A stretch of 64,000 bases of DNA from Gallionella sp. (GTDB lineage: Bacteria; Pseudomonadota; Gammaproteobacteria; Burkholderiales; Gallionellaceae), in the NCBI GenBank assembly GCA_028689145.1, contig JAQTWT010000004.1, positions 184,602 through 248,601 of the forward strand, read 5' to 3'. Under the pieces are notes generated by a model that was not told where the DNA came from, ran no database searches, and saw only the letters and a program-made list of their open reading frames with translations. Position 1 is the stretch's first letter. Every line of letters starts with the position of its first letter. A program made the translations under genes and the position numbers. Shown one piece after another: positions 20,301-27,709 of the stretch.

Positions 20301-22868
20301 ATCGGCGGTACCTGCACCGGATATATCGCCCCTGCCGGTGCATATTGCTCGGGCGGAGCGTGGGTAACGGCAGGAACAACAGGCGGGGCGGTTGGCTGGA
20401 TCGGCGGTACCTGCACAGGATACAGCGCGCCCGCCGGAGCATATTGCTCGGGCGGAATGTGGGTATCGTATGTAACAACTGGCGGAGCTGTAGGCTGGAT
20501 CGGCGGCACTTGTACCGGATATAGCGCCCCTGCCGGTGCTTACTGTGACTCAGCGACCAATTCCTGGATTTCATCCGTTACGACCTATCCGGTTGGCTGG
20601 ATCGGCGGCATTTGCACCGGATATAGTGCCCCTGCCGGAGCATATTGCTCGGGCGGAACGTGGGTAACGGCAGGAACAACAGGGGGGGCTGTAGGCTGGA
20701 TCGGCGGCACTTGTACCGGATACAGCGCTCCTGCCGGTGCTTACTGTGACTCAGCAACCAATTCATGGATTTCATCCGTTACTACGACCTATCCGGTGGG
20801 CTGGATTGGCGGAATATGTACCGGATATAGCGCGCCAGCCGGGGCGATTTGTTCAGGCGGCTTCTGGGTGACATCAGGAACAACGGGCGGGGCGGTAGGC
20901 TGGATCGGCGGCAGCTGTACCGGATACAGTGCGCCAGCCGGTTCTTATTGTGACACAGCCACTAATACCTGGATTTCATCCGGTGCTACGACCTATCCGG
21001 TAGGCTGGATTGGCGGAATATGCACCGGATATAGCGCACCAGCCGGGGCAATTTGTTCAGGGGGCTTTTGGGTGACAGATGGAACGACGGTTGGGGCGGT
21101 AGGCTGGATCGGCGGCAGCTGTACCGGATACAGTGCGCCAGCCGGTTCTTATTGTGATACAGCCACTAATACTTGGATTTCATCCGGCACTACGACCTAT
21201 CCGGTAGGCTGGATTGGCGGAATATGCACCGGATATAGCGCACCAGCCGGAGCGATTTGCTCAGGCGGCTTCTGGGTGGCAGATGGAACGACGAGTGGAG
21301 CGGTAGGCTGGATCGGCGGAACTTGTACCGGATACAGCGCCCCTGCCGGTTCTTATTGTGACACAGCCACTAATACTTGGATTTCATCCGGCACTACGAC
21401 CTATCCGGTAGGCTGGATTGGCGGCATCTGTACCGGATATAGCGCACCAGCCGGGGCGATTTGTTCAGGCGGCTTCTGGGTAACATCAGGAACAACAGTG
21501 GGGACGATTGGCGGTTCTTGTCTTGACGGCAGCACCGCGCCAGCCGGAGCTACCTGTACCGGTGGAATTTGGGTAAGTACAGCGTTGCCGGTAGGCTGGC
21601 TCGGCGGAACTTGTACCGGATACAGCGCTCCGGCTGGAGCGACTTGTTCGGGCGGTATCTGGGTCACAACCACACCGACCGTCGGTGTAATTGGCGGCTC
21701 ATGTCTGGACGGCAGTACCGCGCCAGCCGGAGCTACTTGTACCGGCGGAATTTGGGTAAGTACAGCATTGCCGGTGGGCTGGATCGGCGGCACTTGTACC
21801 GGCTATAGCGCGCCAGCGAACTCATATTGTTCGGGCGGCATCTGGGTCGCCAATACACCGCCAGTCGGCGTAATCGGCGGCTCTTGTACCGACGGCAGTA
21901 CCGCGCCAGCCAACGCTACCTGTTCGGGTGGAATTTGGGTATCAACTGCCTGTCCGAGTGGTCAGTATTGGGATGGAGCCGCGTGCGTCTCTTCCTGTAC
22001 GGGTGGTACAGTTTGGAATCCAACTACGCTAACTTGCGCTCTTGCCGGAACCATTCCGCTGGGAACGCCGGGTTTTGCAGCCGATCCGGCTGCGGGCAAG
22101 ATGTACGATGCATTCGGTGCGCAGGTGCCGATTCCTCCGGCGGGCTACCGGCATATCGGTTATGCGCGTTCATTGGTGGGCATAGCTTCGGCGGATATGG
22201 CCTTGAATGAAACAACCAGCGTGTCGTCCGCGCCGAACGGAGCCATTACTTCTTTTGCCGCGCCGTCGGTCAACGGGGCAGCGGCATCCAGCGCCAACCA
22301 ATTCACTGTCGGAATAGGCAATGCGACCCAGATGGATTTCGGGCTCGATCCGGTTTCCGGCATGAGCTGGGGACGCTGGCAAGGCGATTGGGTAAGCAGC
22401 AACCCATCCCAAGGTATAATTTCTGCCGGTGCGGCAGGTAATTTGCACTGGTTTGCGTTGCCCAAGCAAACCCAAGCGATCACTTTGCCGATAACGGGTA
22501 CTATTTCATATACCTACGCGGGCGGTACTACACCGACGGATAATCACGGTACGCAGGGAACTTTGACTTCGGCAACCTTGAATGCAAATTTCACCGCGCA
22601 ACAGGTGAATGTGTCTATCGGCGTGAGCATGCCGGCATCAGCCGGGGCCGCGGCAGTGCAACTGAATGCCGTAGCGAACAATGTGCCGATTTTGCCGGGA
22701 GCCAACTTTAAAACAACCAACCCCACAGTGACTTGCACCGGATGTGCGGCAGCCGCGACAGGTGTAATCGGCGGGCAGTTCTCGCAGGGCGGGATGGGGG
22801 CAGGTGTGGGGTATGGTTTGCAGAACGGGACACAACTTATTAACGGTGCGGCGGCATTTCATAGATAA
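17319..22868 (+). CDS. Giant exported FecR-domain repeat protein, pair 2 (putative surface or secreted protein)
   Basis: 1849 residues. Signal peptide 1-25 (ending SFA); FecR domain at about 35-150 (AQLRMGDGAFIAVRPDTELRI, TIGIRGSGN). Then come blocks of repeats: a 5-residue DKQSS block (239-298), a PGTAGAA block (347-395), 47-residue methionine/proline/glycine repeats (about 412-660) running into PM-rich sequence, a module of GCTAxNNWC and CDAxCxAA motifs (about 768-960), and 17 units of a cysteine-bearing repeat of the WIGGTCTGYSAPAGAYC type (993-1542). A C-terminal domain (about 1600-1849) resembles that of the pair-1 FecR protein. There is no anchor. The many paired cysteines and low-complexity stalks suggest an extended, disulfide-stiffened exoprotein. 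Ligand and role are unknown. AGGAG sits seven bases before the ATG. Confidence 0.72.
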   Translation: MKSSVLKKLLLCLLLAALPVAESFAAAGKFNFVMGDVRVVNASGERKVERGSEIEANETIVSGKDGMAQLRMGDGAFIAVRPDTELRIDQYRYNGKPDESSSTVLSLVKGTFRAFTGAIASYNKDKFKMKTPGATIGIRGSGNVLNYMPNIQTPNLGTTLNHTIEGSHVITAIDPSGMMRTLVTMPGQTVQINPTGVMQFVPTPAFILNAATVAPETESKQQQQKEQTQQQSSEEKDSDKQNGDKQNGDKQSGDKQSSDKQSSDKQSSDKQSSDKQSSDKQSSDKQSSDKQSSDKQSSGNKEQATAQSGENKASAESKPQGGAQGSAGAAGGDGVTGGTASGKEAAPGTAGAAPGTAGAAPGTAGAAPGTAGAAPGTAGAAPGTAGAVPGTAGAALGTAVGMAPGTAMAPGMYNTPATDPAMMGSMATPGMYGTATPGMNGAAIGGTYTAAMPAGTYAGAMDPAMMGGMATPGMAPGMYGTATPGMNGAAIAGTYAPAMPAGTFAGSMDPAMMGGMATPGMAAGMYGTATPGIYGPAMGGAYAPAMPAGTYGSATNPAMMGGTAAPGMAPGMYGAATPGMYGPAMGGAYAPAMPAGTFAGAMDSAMMGGMAAPGMAQGMYGAATPGMYGPATGGAYAPAMPAGTYGSATNPAMMGSMAPGMAPTMTPGMAPTMTPGMAPNMAPNMAPTTVPMMPPMSVPAMTMPVMPPGMAPGMAPMTPPMTAPMMPSIPMPMPSMYPMMPGMYSPVTLNTATLTQINTIANNINSVIASAGGCDATNNWCGAGDLMAAVAQSGCTAENNFCGTVAVTAGAAITCDAVCMAARVAAQTAIATVGAAITGGCTALNNWCAIPVSGGVTSTCDAACVAAQVAAGTITGTGGCTALNNWCGTTSGTAGMTGGATGTTCATNPAYCTGGTTTTTTGGCTAENNWCAPTTVCDAACVAAQACVANPASCGTINPAYAWAYDANGVLLSGYTLVGGIPTFTGAAGGVTGWIGGTCTGYIAPAGAYCSGGAWVTAGTTGGAVGWIGGTCTGYSAPAGAYCSGGMWVSYVTTGGAVGWIGGTCTGYSAPAGAYCDSATNSWISSVTTYPVGWIGGICTGYSAPAGAYCSGGTWVTAGTTGGAVGWIGGTCTGYSAPAGAYCDSATNSWISSVTTTYPVGWIGGICTGYSAPAGAICSGGFWVTSGTTGGAVGWIGGSCTGYSAPAGSYCDTATNTWISSGATTYPVGWIGGICTGYSAPAGAICSGGFWVTDGTTVGAVGWIGGSCTGYSAPAGSYCDTATNTWISSGTTTYPVGWIGGICTGYSAPAGAICSGGFWVADGTTSGAVGWIGGTCTGYSAPAGSYCDTATNTWISSGTTTYPVGWIGGICTGYSAPAGAICSGGFWVTSGTTVGTIGGSCLDGSTAPAGATCTGGIWVSTALPVGWLGGTCTGYSAPAGATCSGGIWVTTTPTVGVIGGSCLDGSTAPAGATCTGGIWVSTALPVGWIGGTCTGYSAPANSYCSGGIWVANTPPVGVIGGSCTDGSTAPANATCSGGIWVSTACPSGQYWDGAACVSSCTGGTVWNPTTLTCALAGTIPLGTPGFAADPAAGKMYDAFGAQVPIPPAGYRHIGYARSLVGIASADMALNETTSVSSAPNGAITSFAAPSVNGAAASSANQFTVGIGNATQMDFGLDPVSGMSWGRWQGDWVSSNPSQGIISAGAAGNLHWFALPKQTQAITLPITGTISYTYAGGTTPTDNHGTQGTLTSATLNANFTAQQVNVSIGVSMPASAGAAAVQLNAVANNVPILPGANFKTTNPTVTCTGCAAAATGVIGGQFSQGGMGAGVGYGLQNGTQLINGAAAFHR
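18033..18212 (+). repeat. 15-bp tandem repeat, 12 copies (DKQSS block)
   Basis: Twelve uninterrupted 15-bp units encode DKQNG x2, DKQSG x1 and DKQSS x9. Late units are nearly identical in DNA, so recent slippage or recombination is likely and copy number probably varies between strains. Confidence 0.92.
18357..18503 (+). repeat. 21-bp tandem repeat, 7 copies (PGTAGAA block)
   Basis: Seven units of 21 bp encode PGTAGA(A/V); an eighth, degenerate unit (LGTAVGM) follows. Collagen-like composition without a Gly-X-Y register. Confidence 0.9.
18553..19300 (+). repeat. 141-bp tandem repeat, about 5 copies (methionine-rich 47-residue unit)
   Basis: The segment encoding MPAGT recurs at 18672, 18813, 18954, 19095 and 19236, exactly 141 bp apart. 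Units contain AMMGGMA, PGMYG and AMPAGT(Y/F). Further shorter PGMAP-type repeats run to about 19560. The methionine content is exceptional. Confidence 0.92.
20295..21945 (+). repeat. Seventeen cysteine-containing repeats (WIGGTCTGYSAPAG type)
   Basis: Units of about 24-28 residues. Each has one Cys after GG(T/I/S) and a second after SAPAGAY or an equivalent, then ends in a Trp (SGGxW or ATNxW). Two unit types alternate in the middle (ending SGGFW or DTATNTW), so a two-unit supercycle was amplified. The last five units drift to LDGSTAPAGATC forms. Confidence 0.9.
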
Positions 22869-22934
22869 TTGCGTTTTATGTGTCTCATGGATTTTTTTGG
22901 TTGATGGTTTATTTTTTGTTAAGGAGAAGTCGTA

Positions 22935-23750
22935 ATGTTGAAAGCGGGCGAATTTACAGGGATGAAGAATTTAAGCGCACTGGCAATTTTCGGGGTGCTG
23001 GCGGTAAATACCGCCTTTGCCGCAGACAAACCTGCTGCCGTGGTGAACGGTGTGGCGATTTCGCAGGCGCGTGTTGATCAGCGTGTCAAGGCTGCAGCTG
23101 CAGTCGGTCAGGCGGATAGCCCGGAACTGCGCAAGGCAATTCGCGAAGGTTTAATCAGCGTCGAAGTATTGGTGCAGGAGGCCGTGAAGCAGAGGTTGGA
23201 TAAAAATGCCGAGGTGGCGCAGAAAATTGTACAGGAGCAGGAATTGGCCAGACAACAAGTGCTGGTTGATGCATTGACGAAGGATTATGCCAAGAAGCAT
23301 CCAATCAGCGAAAAGCAACTCAAGCAGGAATACGACAAGCAGAAGGCGCAGCTCGGAAACAAAGAATACAACGCCCGCCATATTCTGGTTGGAACTGAAG
23401 CAGAGGCCAAGGATATTATTGCGCAACTGGACAAGAAGGCACCATTTGACAAACTTGCTGTCAAATCCAAAGATGCTGGTTCTGCAGCGCAGGGGGGCTC
23501 GTTGGGCTGGGCTGCACCGGGTAAATTTGTTCCGCCGTTTGGCAACGCGTTGCGTACCATGAAGAAGGGCGAATACAGCAAGAAGCCGGTGCAATCACAA
23601 TTCGGCTGGCATGTTATCAAGCTGGACGATATACGCGATTTGAAATTGCCGTCATTTGAACAGGCCAGACAGCAGTTGAAACAGACCATGGAGCAGCAAG
23701 CGGTTCAAAAGCAAATTGCCGATTTGCGTGCCAAGGCCAAGATCGAGTAA
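22935..23750 (+). CDS. PpiC-type (parvulin) peptidyl-prolyl isomerase, exported, copy 1
   Basis: 271 residues. A hydrophobic export segment (about 13-30, ending NTAFA) is followed by a SurA/PpiD-like N-terminal helical region and the parvulin domain at about 140-230 (ARHILVGTEAEAKDII, GGSLGWAAPGKFVPPF, VQSQFGWHVIKLDDIRD). It folds exported proteins by proline isomerisation and chaperoning. AAGGAG eight bases before ATG 22935 supports this start; ATG 22962 is an alternative giving a cleaner signal peptide. A close paralogue is at 30423-31211; both end in DLRAKAKIE. Its place right after the giant protein, which is rich in proline, suggests a folding helper for the secreted products here. Confidence 0.88.
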   Translation: MLKAGEFTGMKNLSALAIFGVLAVNTAFAADKPAAVVNGVAISQARVDQRVKAAAAVGQADSPELRKAIREGLISVEVLVQEAVKQRLDKNAEVAQKIVQEQELARQQVLVDALTKDYAKKHPISEKQLKQEYDKQKAQLGNKEYNARHILVGTEAEAKDIIAQLDKKAPFDKLAVKSKDAGSAAQGGSLGWAAPGKFVPPFGNALRTMKKGEYSKKPVQSQFGWHVIKLDDIRDLKLPSFEQARQQLKQTMEQQAVQKQIADLRAKAKIE

Positions 23751-23777
23751 TTCTGGCGCAGTTACAGATGCTACCCA

Positions 23778-23812
23778 CCCCTCGATGCGCTTCACACCGC
23801 AGCATCGAGGGG
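23778..23812 (+). terminator. Putative transcription terminator hairpin
   Basis: Perfect 11-bp stem CCCCTCGATGC / GCATCGAGGGG with a 13-base loop, 28 bases after the parvulin stop; only a short T run (GTTTT) follows. Confidence 0.55.
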
Positions 23813-23898
23813 CAACACGTTTTAGTTTCGCGCAGCATGCGTAGTTTCCCCGGTACAAAGTCGCAGGACTCAGGGGAACGGTATAACGGAAAAATGCA

Positions 23899-25803
23899 AT
23901 GCCATCACCGACTTCCTGGAGTAGTGCCACCAATACTGTCCTGAGCGGAACGCAGAATATTGATGCGCTGCTGGGAGGTACCCAGTGGGTGAGTTCCAGC
24001 CTGACCTACAGCTTCCCCGGGATTGGTGCCACATGGTCTACCAATGCTACTACCGGCTATGGTTCGATCACCAGCGGCTCGGAACCATGGAACGTATCTT
24101 TTTCACCGCTTTCCGCATCCAATCAGACCTATTTTACCGCCGCGCTCCAGCAATGGGCCAATGTTGCGAATTTGCAATTTTCTCAAATAGCCGATACCCC
24201 GACAAACGTTGGAGATATACGTGTTGCTTTCAGCTACTTAAGCTCTTTCTCCAATTCACAGGCATGGTCGTCCACACCGGATAATAGTTCTATTTCCGGG
24301 GATGTCTGGTTTAACAGCCTCAGCAGCTCTGCAACCGGTTCATGGGCTCCCGGAAGCTTTTCTTTCTTTACCGCAATACACGAAATTGGCCACGCATTGG
24401 GGTTTAAGCATCCTTTTTACGAAGCGGGTATCTCCGGCGCGGTGCTTCCGGCTTCTCTGGATACACGCCAGTATTCGGTGATGTCCTATACCACGCAGGC
24501 CAATGATCTATTCAGAACCATTACCTACAACGCCAACGGTACGTTAACGCTGCTTACCTCTCATGTGAATGCAGAGACTCCGATGGTGCTGGATATTGCC
24601 GCCATGCAGTATTTATACGGTGCCAACACGTCTTACAATACCGGCAACGATGTCTACAGCTTTGACACAGCCACGCCGTTTTACAAGACTATCTGGGATG
24701 CGGGCGGAACCGATACGATTTCGGTCAGTAATTTCAGCGAAAATTGCACCATTGATCTCACGCCCGGAAATTATTCCAGTATCCGAATTGTATCTGCCCC
24801 CATACCGGCAGGTTATTACGTTAACGGCGGAACCACGCCAACCTATAACGGAACCGATAACCTTGGCATCGCCTATGGTGTGACTATTGAAAATGCTACC
24901 GGGGGCAGCGGCAATGACACGTTGACCGGCAATAGTGCTGCCAACAGTTTGGACGGTGGCGCGGGGAACGATACTTTAACCGGAGGTACCGGAAACGACA
25001 CACTGCTCGGCGGTTTGGGTAGCGATACCGTAGTGTTTTCCGGCACCTATGCAAAATACGCGATTACCTATTCGTCCGCCGCCAATGCCTACACGGTAAC
25101 CAGTATTCTGGAGGGTGTTGATACGGTTACAGAAAGCGAGTTGCTGGCATTCACCGACCAAACTGTGGCGGTTTCAGCGCTGGCACTTGCAACCTCCGCA
25201 ACCGGCAGTACGGGCAATGACACTTTACTAGGTAGTGGTAACACCATCATCGATGCCGGAATTGGTCTGGATGCCGTTAGCTATTCGGGTAGTCGAGCCA
25301 GTTTTAGTATCGCTCAATCAGGTAGCAATTTCATTGTCAGCGATATTGCCGGCGCACAGGGCACAGATGTGCTGACCAATGTTGAGCGCCTTGTTTTTAC
25401 GGATGGTAAAGTTGCGCTGGATATCGAGGGCGCTGCCGGTCAAGCCTACCGGCTGTATCAGGCAGCCTTTAATCGCACACCTGATGTTGCCGGTTTAACC
25501 GGCTGGGTGAACAATATGGATAGTGGCATGACCTTGACGCAAGCAGCCGGTCACTTTACGCAAAGCGCCGAGTTTCTAATCAGGTACGGTACCAATCCGA
25601 CCGATAGCGTATTTGTCACCGGTTTATACGACAATGTCCTGCACCGGGTACCCGACCCGGGTGGCTTTACCAATTGGATGAACCAGCTTACCGCACAAGT
25701 TATGACCAGAGCGGAAGTTCTCGTCGGATTTAGCGAAAGTGTGGAAAATCACGTCAATGTGGTGGGTGTCATTCAGAACGGCATTGATCTCAATTTGGCA
25801 TGA
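23899..25803 (+). CDS. Serralysin-like M10 metalloprotease with RTX repeats and DUF4214
   Basis: 634 residues, no signal peptide, as expected for a type I secretion substrate. The catalytic domain (about 30-240) has the zinc motif HEIGHALGFKH at residue 161 and the Met-turn YSVMSYT. A peptidase_M10_C/RTX part follows, with calcium-binding nonapeptides GGSGNDTLTG, GGAGNDTLTG and GGTGNDTLLG at about 335-375 and a second short GNDTLLG set near 440. The C-terminal part (about 513-620) carries two DUF4214-like units (AYRLYQAAFNRTPDVAGLTGW, GLYDNVLHRVPDPGGFTNW), often found in secreted RTX proteins. The type I system encoded directly downstream is the obvious exporter. Start ATG has GGAA nearby. 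Confidence 0.88.
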   Translation: MPSPTSWSSATNTVLSGTQNIDALLGGTQWVSSSLTYSFPGIGATWSTNATTGYGSITSGSEPWNVSFSPLSASNQTYFTAALQQWANVANLQFSQIADTPTNVGDIRVAFSYLSSFSNSQAWSSTPDNSSISGDVWFNSLSSSATGSWAPGSFSFFTAIHEIGHALGFKHPFYEAGISGAVLPASLDTRQYSVMSYTTQANDLFRTITYNANGTLTLLTSHVNAETPMVLDIAAMQYLYGANTSYNTGNDVYSFDTATPFYKTIWDAGGTDTISVSNFSENCTIDLTPGNYSSIRIVSAPIPAGYYVNGGTTPTYNGTDNLGIAYGVTIENATGGSGNDTLTGNSAANSLDGGAGNDTLTGGTGNDTLLGGLGSDTVVFSGTYAKYAITYSSAANAYTVTSILEGVDTVTESELLAFTDQTVAVSALALATSATGSTGNDTLLGSGNTIIDAGIGLDAVSYSGSRASFSIAQSGSNFIVSDIAGAQGTDVLTNVERLVFTDGKVALDIEGAAGQAYRLYQAAFNRTPDVAGLTGWVNNMDSGMTLTQAAGHFTQSAEFLIRYGTNPTDSVFVTGLYDNVLHRVPDPGGFTNWMNQLTAQVMTRAEVLVGFSESVENHVNVVGVIQNGIDLNLA

Positions 25804-25945
25804 GAACTCATGTAACTTTTCGACGATCCCGAATATGCGAATATACTTAGTCGCGTGCCGCAGGGGTTGGATATAACTGCTTTCGCGCTGACGAGCAGCA
25901 CTTCTCCACACTTATTATTCCTTGGCATACGGTGACTTTTTTTAG

Positions 25946-27709
25946 ATGATACCCAGACCCAAATTTCCGCAGGATGAAATTGCACAAACCTTGGCGGGTT
26001 TCAAAGGCGCATTTAGAACCGTAGGTATTTTCAGTGCCGTCATTAATCTGCTGATGCTGGTGCCGTCGCTGTATATGCTGCAGGTGTACGACCGTGTTCT
26101 GGCAAGCGGCAACCAGACTACACTGCTGATGCTGACCCTGATGATGTTGCTGGCTTACCTGTGTATGAGCGCGCTGGAGCTGGTGCGCAGCTTTGTGCTG
26201 ATACGGGTTGGCGCGCAGCTTGACATAAAAATTAACAAGCGGATTTATACGGCTGCTTTTGAACAAAATCTGAAAAAAGCGGGAGGGAATGCCGGGCAGT
26301 CATTGCAGGATTTGACCAATATCCGCCAGTTTTTGACCGGGAACGGGGTGTTCGCTTTTTTTGATGCGCCGTGGTTTCCGGTCTATCTGATTGTCATCTT
26401 CATGTTTAGCCCGGCACTGGGAATATTCGCCTTGTGCGGAACAGCCATATTGATCGCGCTGGCATACGCCAACGAATCGGTATCGAAAAAGCCACTGGCG
26501 GAAGCGAATGACATGGCCATTGCTTCAAACAATCTGGCAACCAATAACTTGCGCAACGCCGAGGTAATCGAGGCAATGGGCATGTTGCCCAATTTGATGA
26601 TGCGATGGTTCAAAATGCACGGCCGTTTCCTGCAATTGCAGGCGGAAGCCAGTGAAAAAGCCGGGGTTGTAAGTGCGCTCAGCAAATTTGTCCGTATCTC
26701 CCTGCAGTCGCTGATTCTGGGTTACGGTGCCTTGCTGACCTTGAAAGGTGAAATGACCGCCGGTGGCATGATTGTCGCTTCCATCCTGATGGGGCGGGCC
26801 ACCGCGCCGGTCGAGCAGTTGATTGCCGTATGGAAACAATGGAGCAGTACCCGCAGTGCTTACCGGCGGTTGAATGCACTGCTGGGTGATAACCCGCCGC
26901 GCAAAGCCGGGATGCCGTTGCAAAAACCGCTGGGGCAACTTGCGGTAGAGGGCGTGACCGCCGTACCTCCGGGTTCACAGGTGGCGGTACTGAAAAACCT
27001 CAGTTTTGCAATTGTGCCGGGAGATGTGCTGGGGATTATCGGGCCGAGCGGCTCGGGCAAGTCGACACTGGCACGCCTGTTGGTCGGGGTATGGCCGGCA
27101 GCTTCAGGCAAAGTGCGGTTGGATGGCGCGGATGTTCATCACTGGAACAAGGCCGAGCTGGGGCCGAGCATCGGCTACCTGCCGCAGGATGTCGAACTGT
27201 TTGCAGGCTCAGTCAGCGAAAATATTGCACGCTTTGGTGAAATTGACTCCGGCAAAGTAATCACTGCGGCAAAGCGTGCTGGGGTGCACGACATGATCCT
27301 GCATTTTCCGCAAGGCTACGACACGCTGCTAGGTGACGGGGGAGCCGGCCTTTCGGGCGGACAAAAGCAGCGCATTGGCTTGGCACGGGCAATGTATGAC
27401 GATCCCTCGTTGATTGTGCTGGATGAACCCAATTCAAATCTGGATGATGCCGGCGAGCTGGCGCTGGTTATCGCGATCAATGATTTGCGCAGCAGCGGCA
27501 AGACCATCGTGCTGATCACCCATCGTGCCAGCGCATTGGGTGCCACCAATAAACTATTGCTGCTGCGTGACGGTGTCGCGCAATTGTTCGGATCGCGGGA
27601 TATGGTACTGGCTGAGTTGGCCAAGGCCAACCAGCAGATGCAGCAGGCGCAACAGGCCGCAGCGGATACGCAGGCGCGTGCCTATGCGCACGGGCAGGAG
27701 CCGGGATGA
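25946..27709 (+). CDS. Type I secretion ABC transporter (permease-ATPase, PrtD-like)
   Basis: 587 residues. Six-helix transmembrane domain at about 20-310 (INLLMLVPSLYMLQVYDRVL is typical of PrtD/LipB-type exporters; no C39-like domain), then the nucleotide-binding domain at about 335-575 with Walker A GPSGSGKST (about 366), signature LSGGQKQR (about 469), Walker B LIVLDEPNSNLD and the H-loop ITHR. It uses ATP to push unfolded substrates through the HlyD-TolC channel. No good ribosome site precedes the ATG. The stop overlaps the next gene (ATGA), and the neighbouring protease is the likely substrate. Confidence 0.93.
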   Translation: MIPRPKFPQDEIAQTLAGFKGAFRTVGIFSAVINLLMLVPSLYMLQVYDRVLASGNQTTLLMLTLMMLLAYLCMSALELVRSFVLIRVGAQLDIKINKRIYTAAFEQNLKKAGGNAGQSLQDLTNIRQFLTGNGVFAFFDAPWFPVYLIVIFMFSPALGIFALCGTAILIALAYANESVSKKPLAEANDMAIASNNLATNNLRNAEVIEAMGMLPNLMMRWFKMHGRFLQLQAEASEKAGVVSALSKFVRISLQSLILGYGALLTLKGEMTAGGMIVASILMGRATAPVEQLIAVWKQWSSTRSAYRRLNALLGDNPPRKAGMPLQKPLGQLAVEGVTAVPPGSQVAVLKNLSFAIVPGDVLGIIGPSGSGKSTLARLLVGVWPAASGKVRLDGADVHHWNKAELGPSIGYLPQDVELFAGSVSENIARFGEIDSGKVITAAKRAGVHDMILHFPQGYDTLLGDGGAGLSGGQKQRIGLARAMYDDPSLIVLDEPNSNLDDAGELALVIAINDLRSSGKTIVLITHRASALGATNKLLLLRDGVAQLFGSRDMVLAELAKANQQMQQAQQAAADTQARAYAHGQEPG

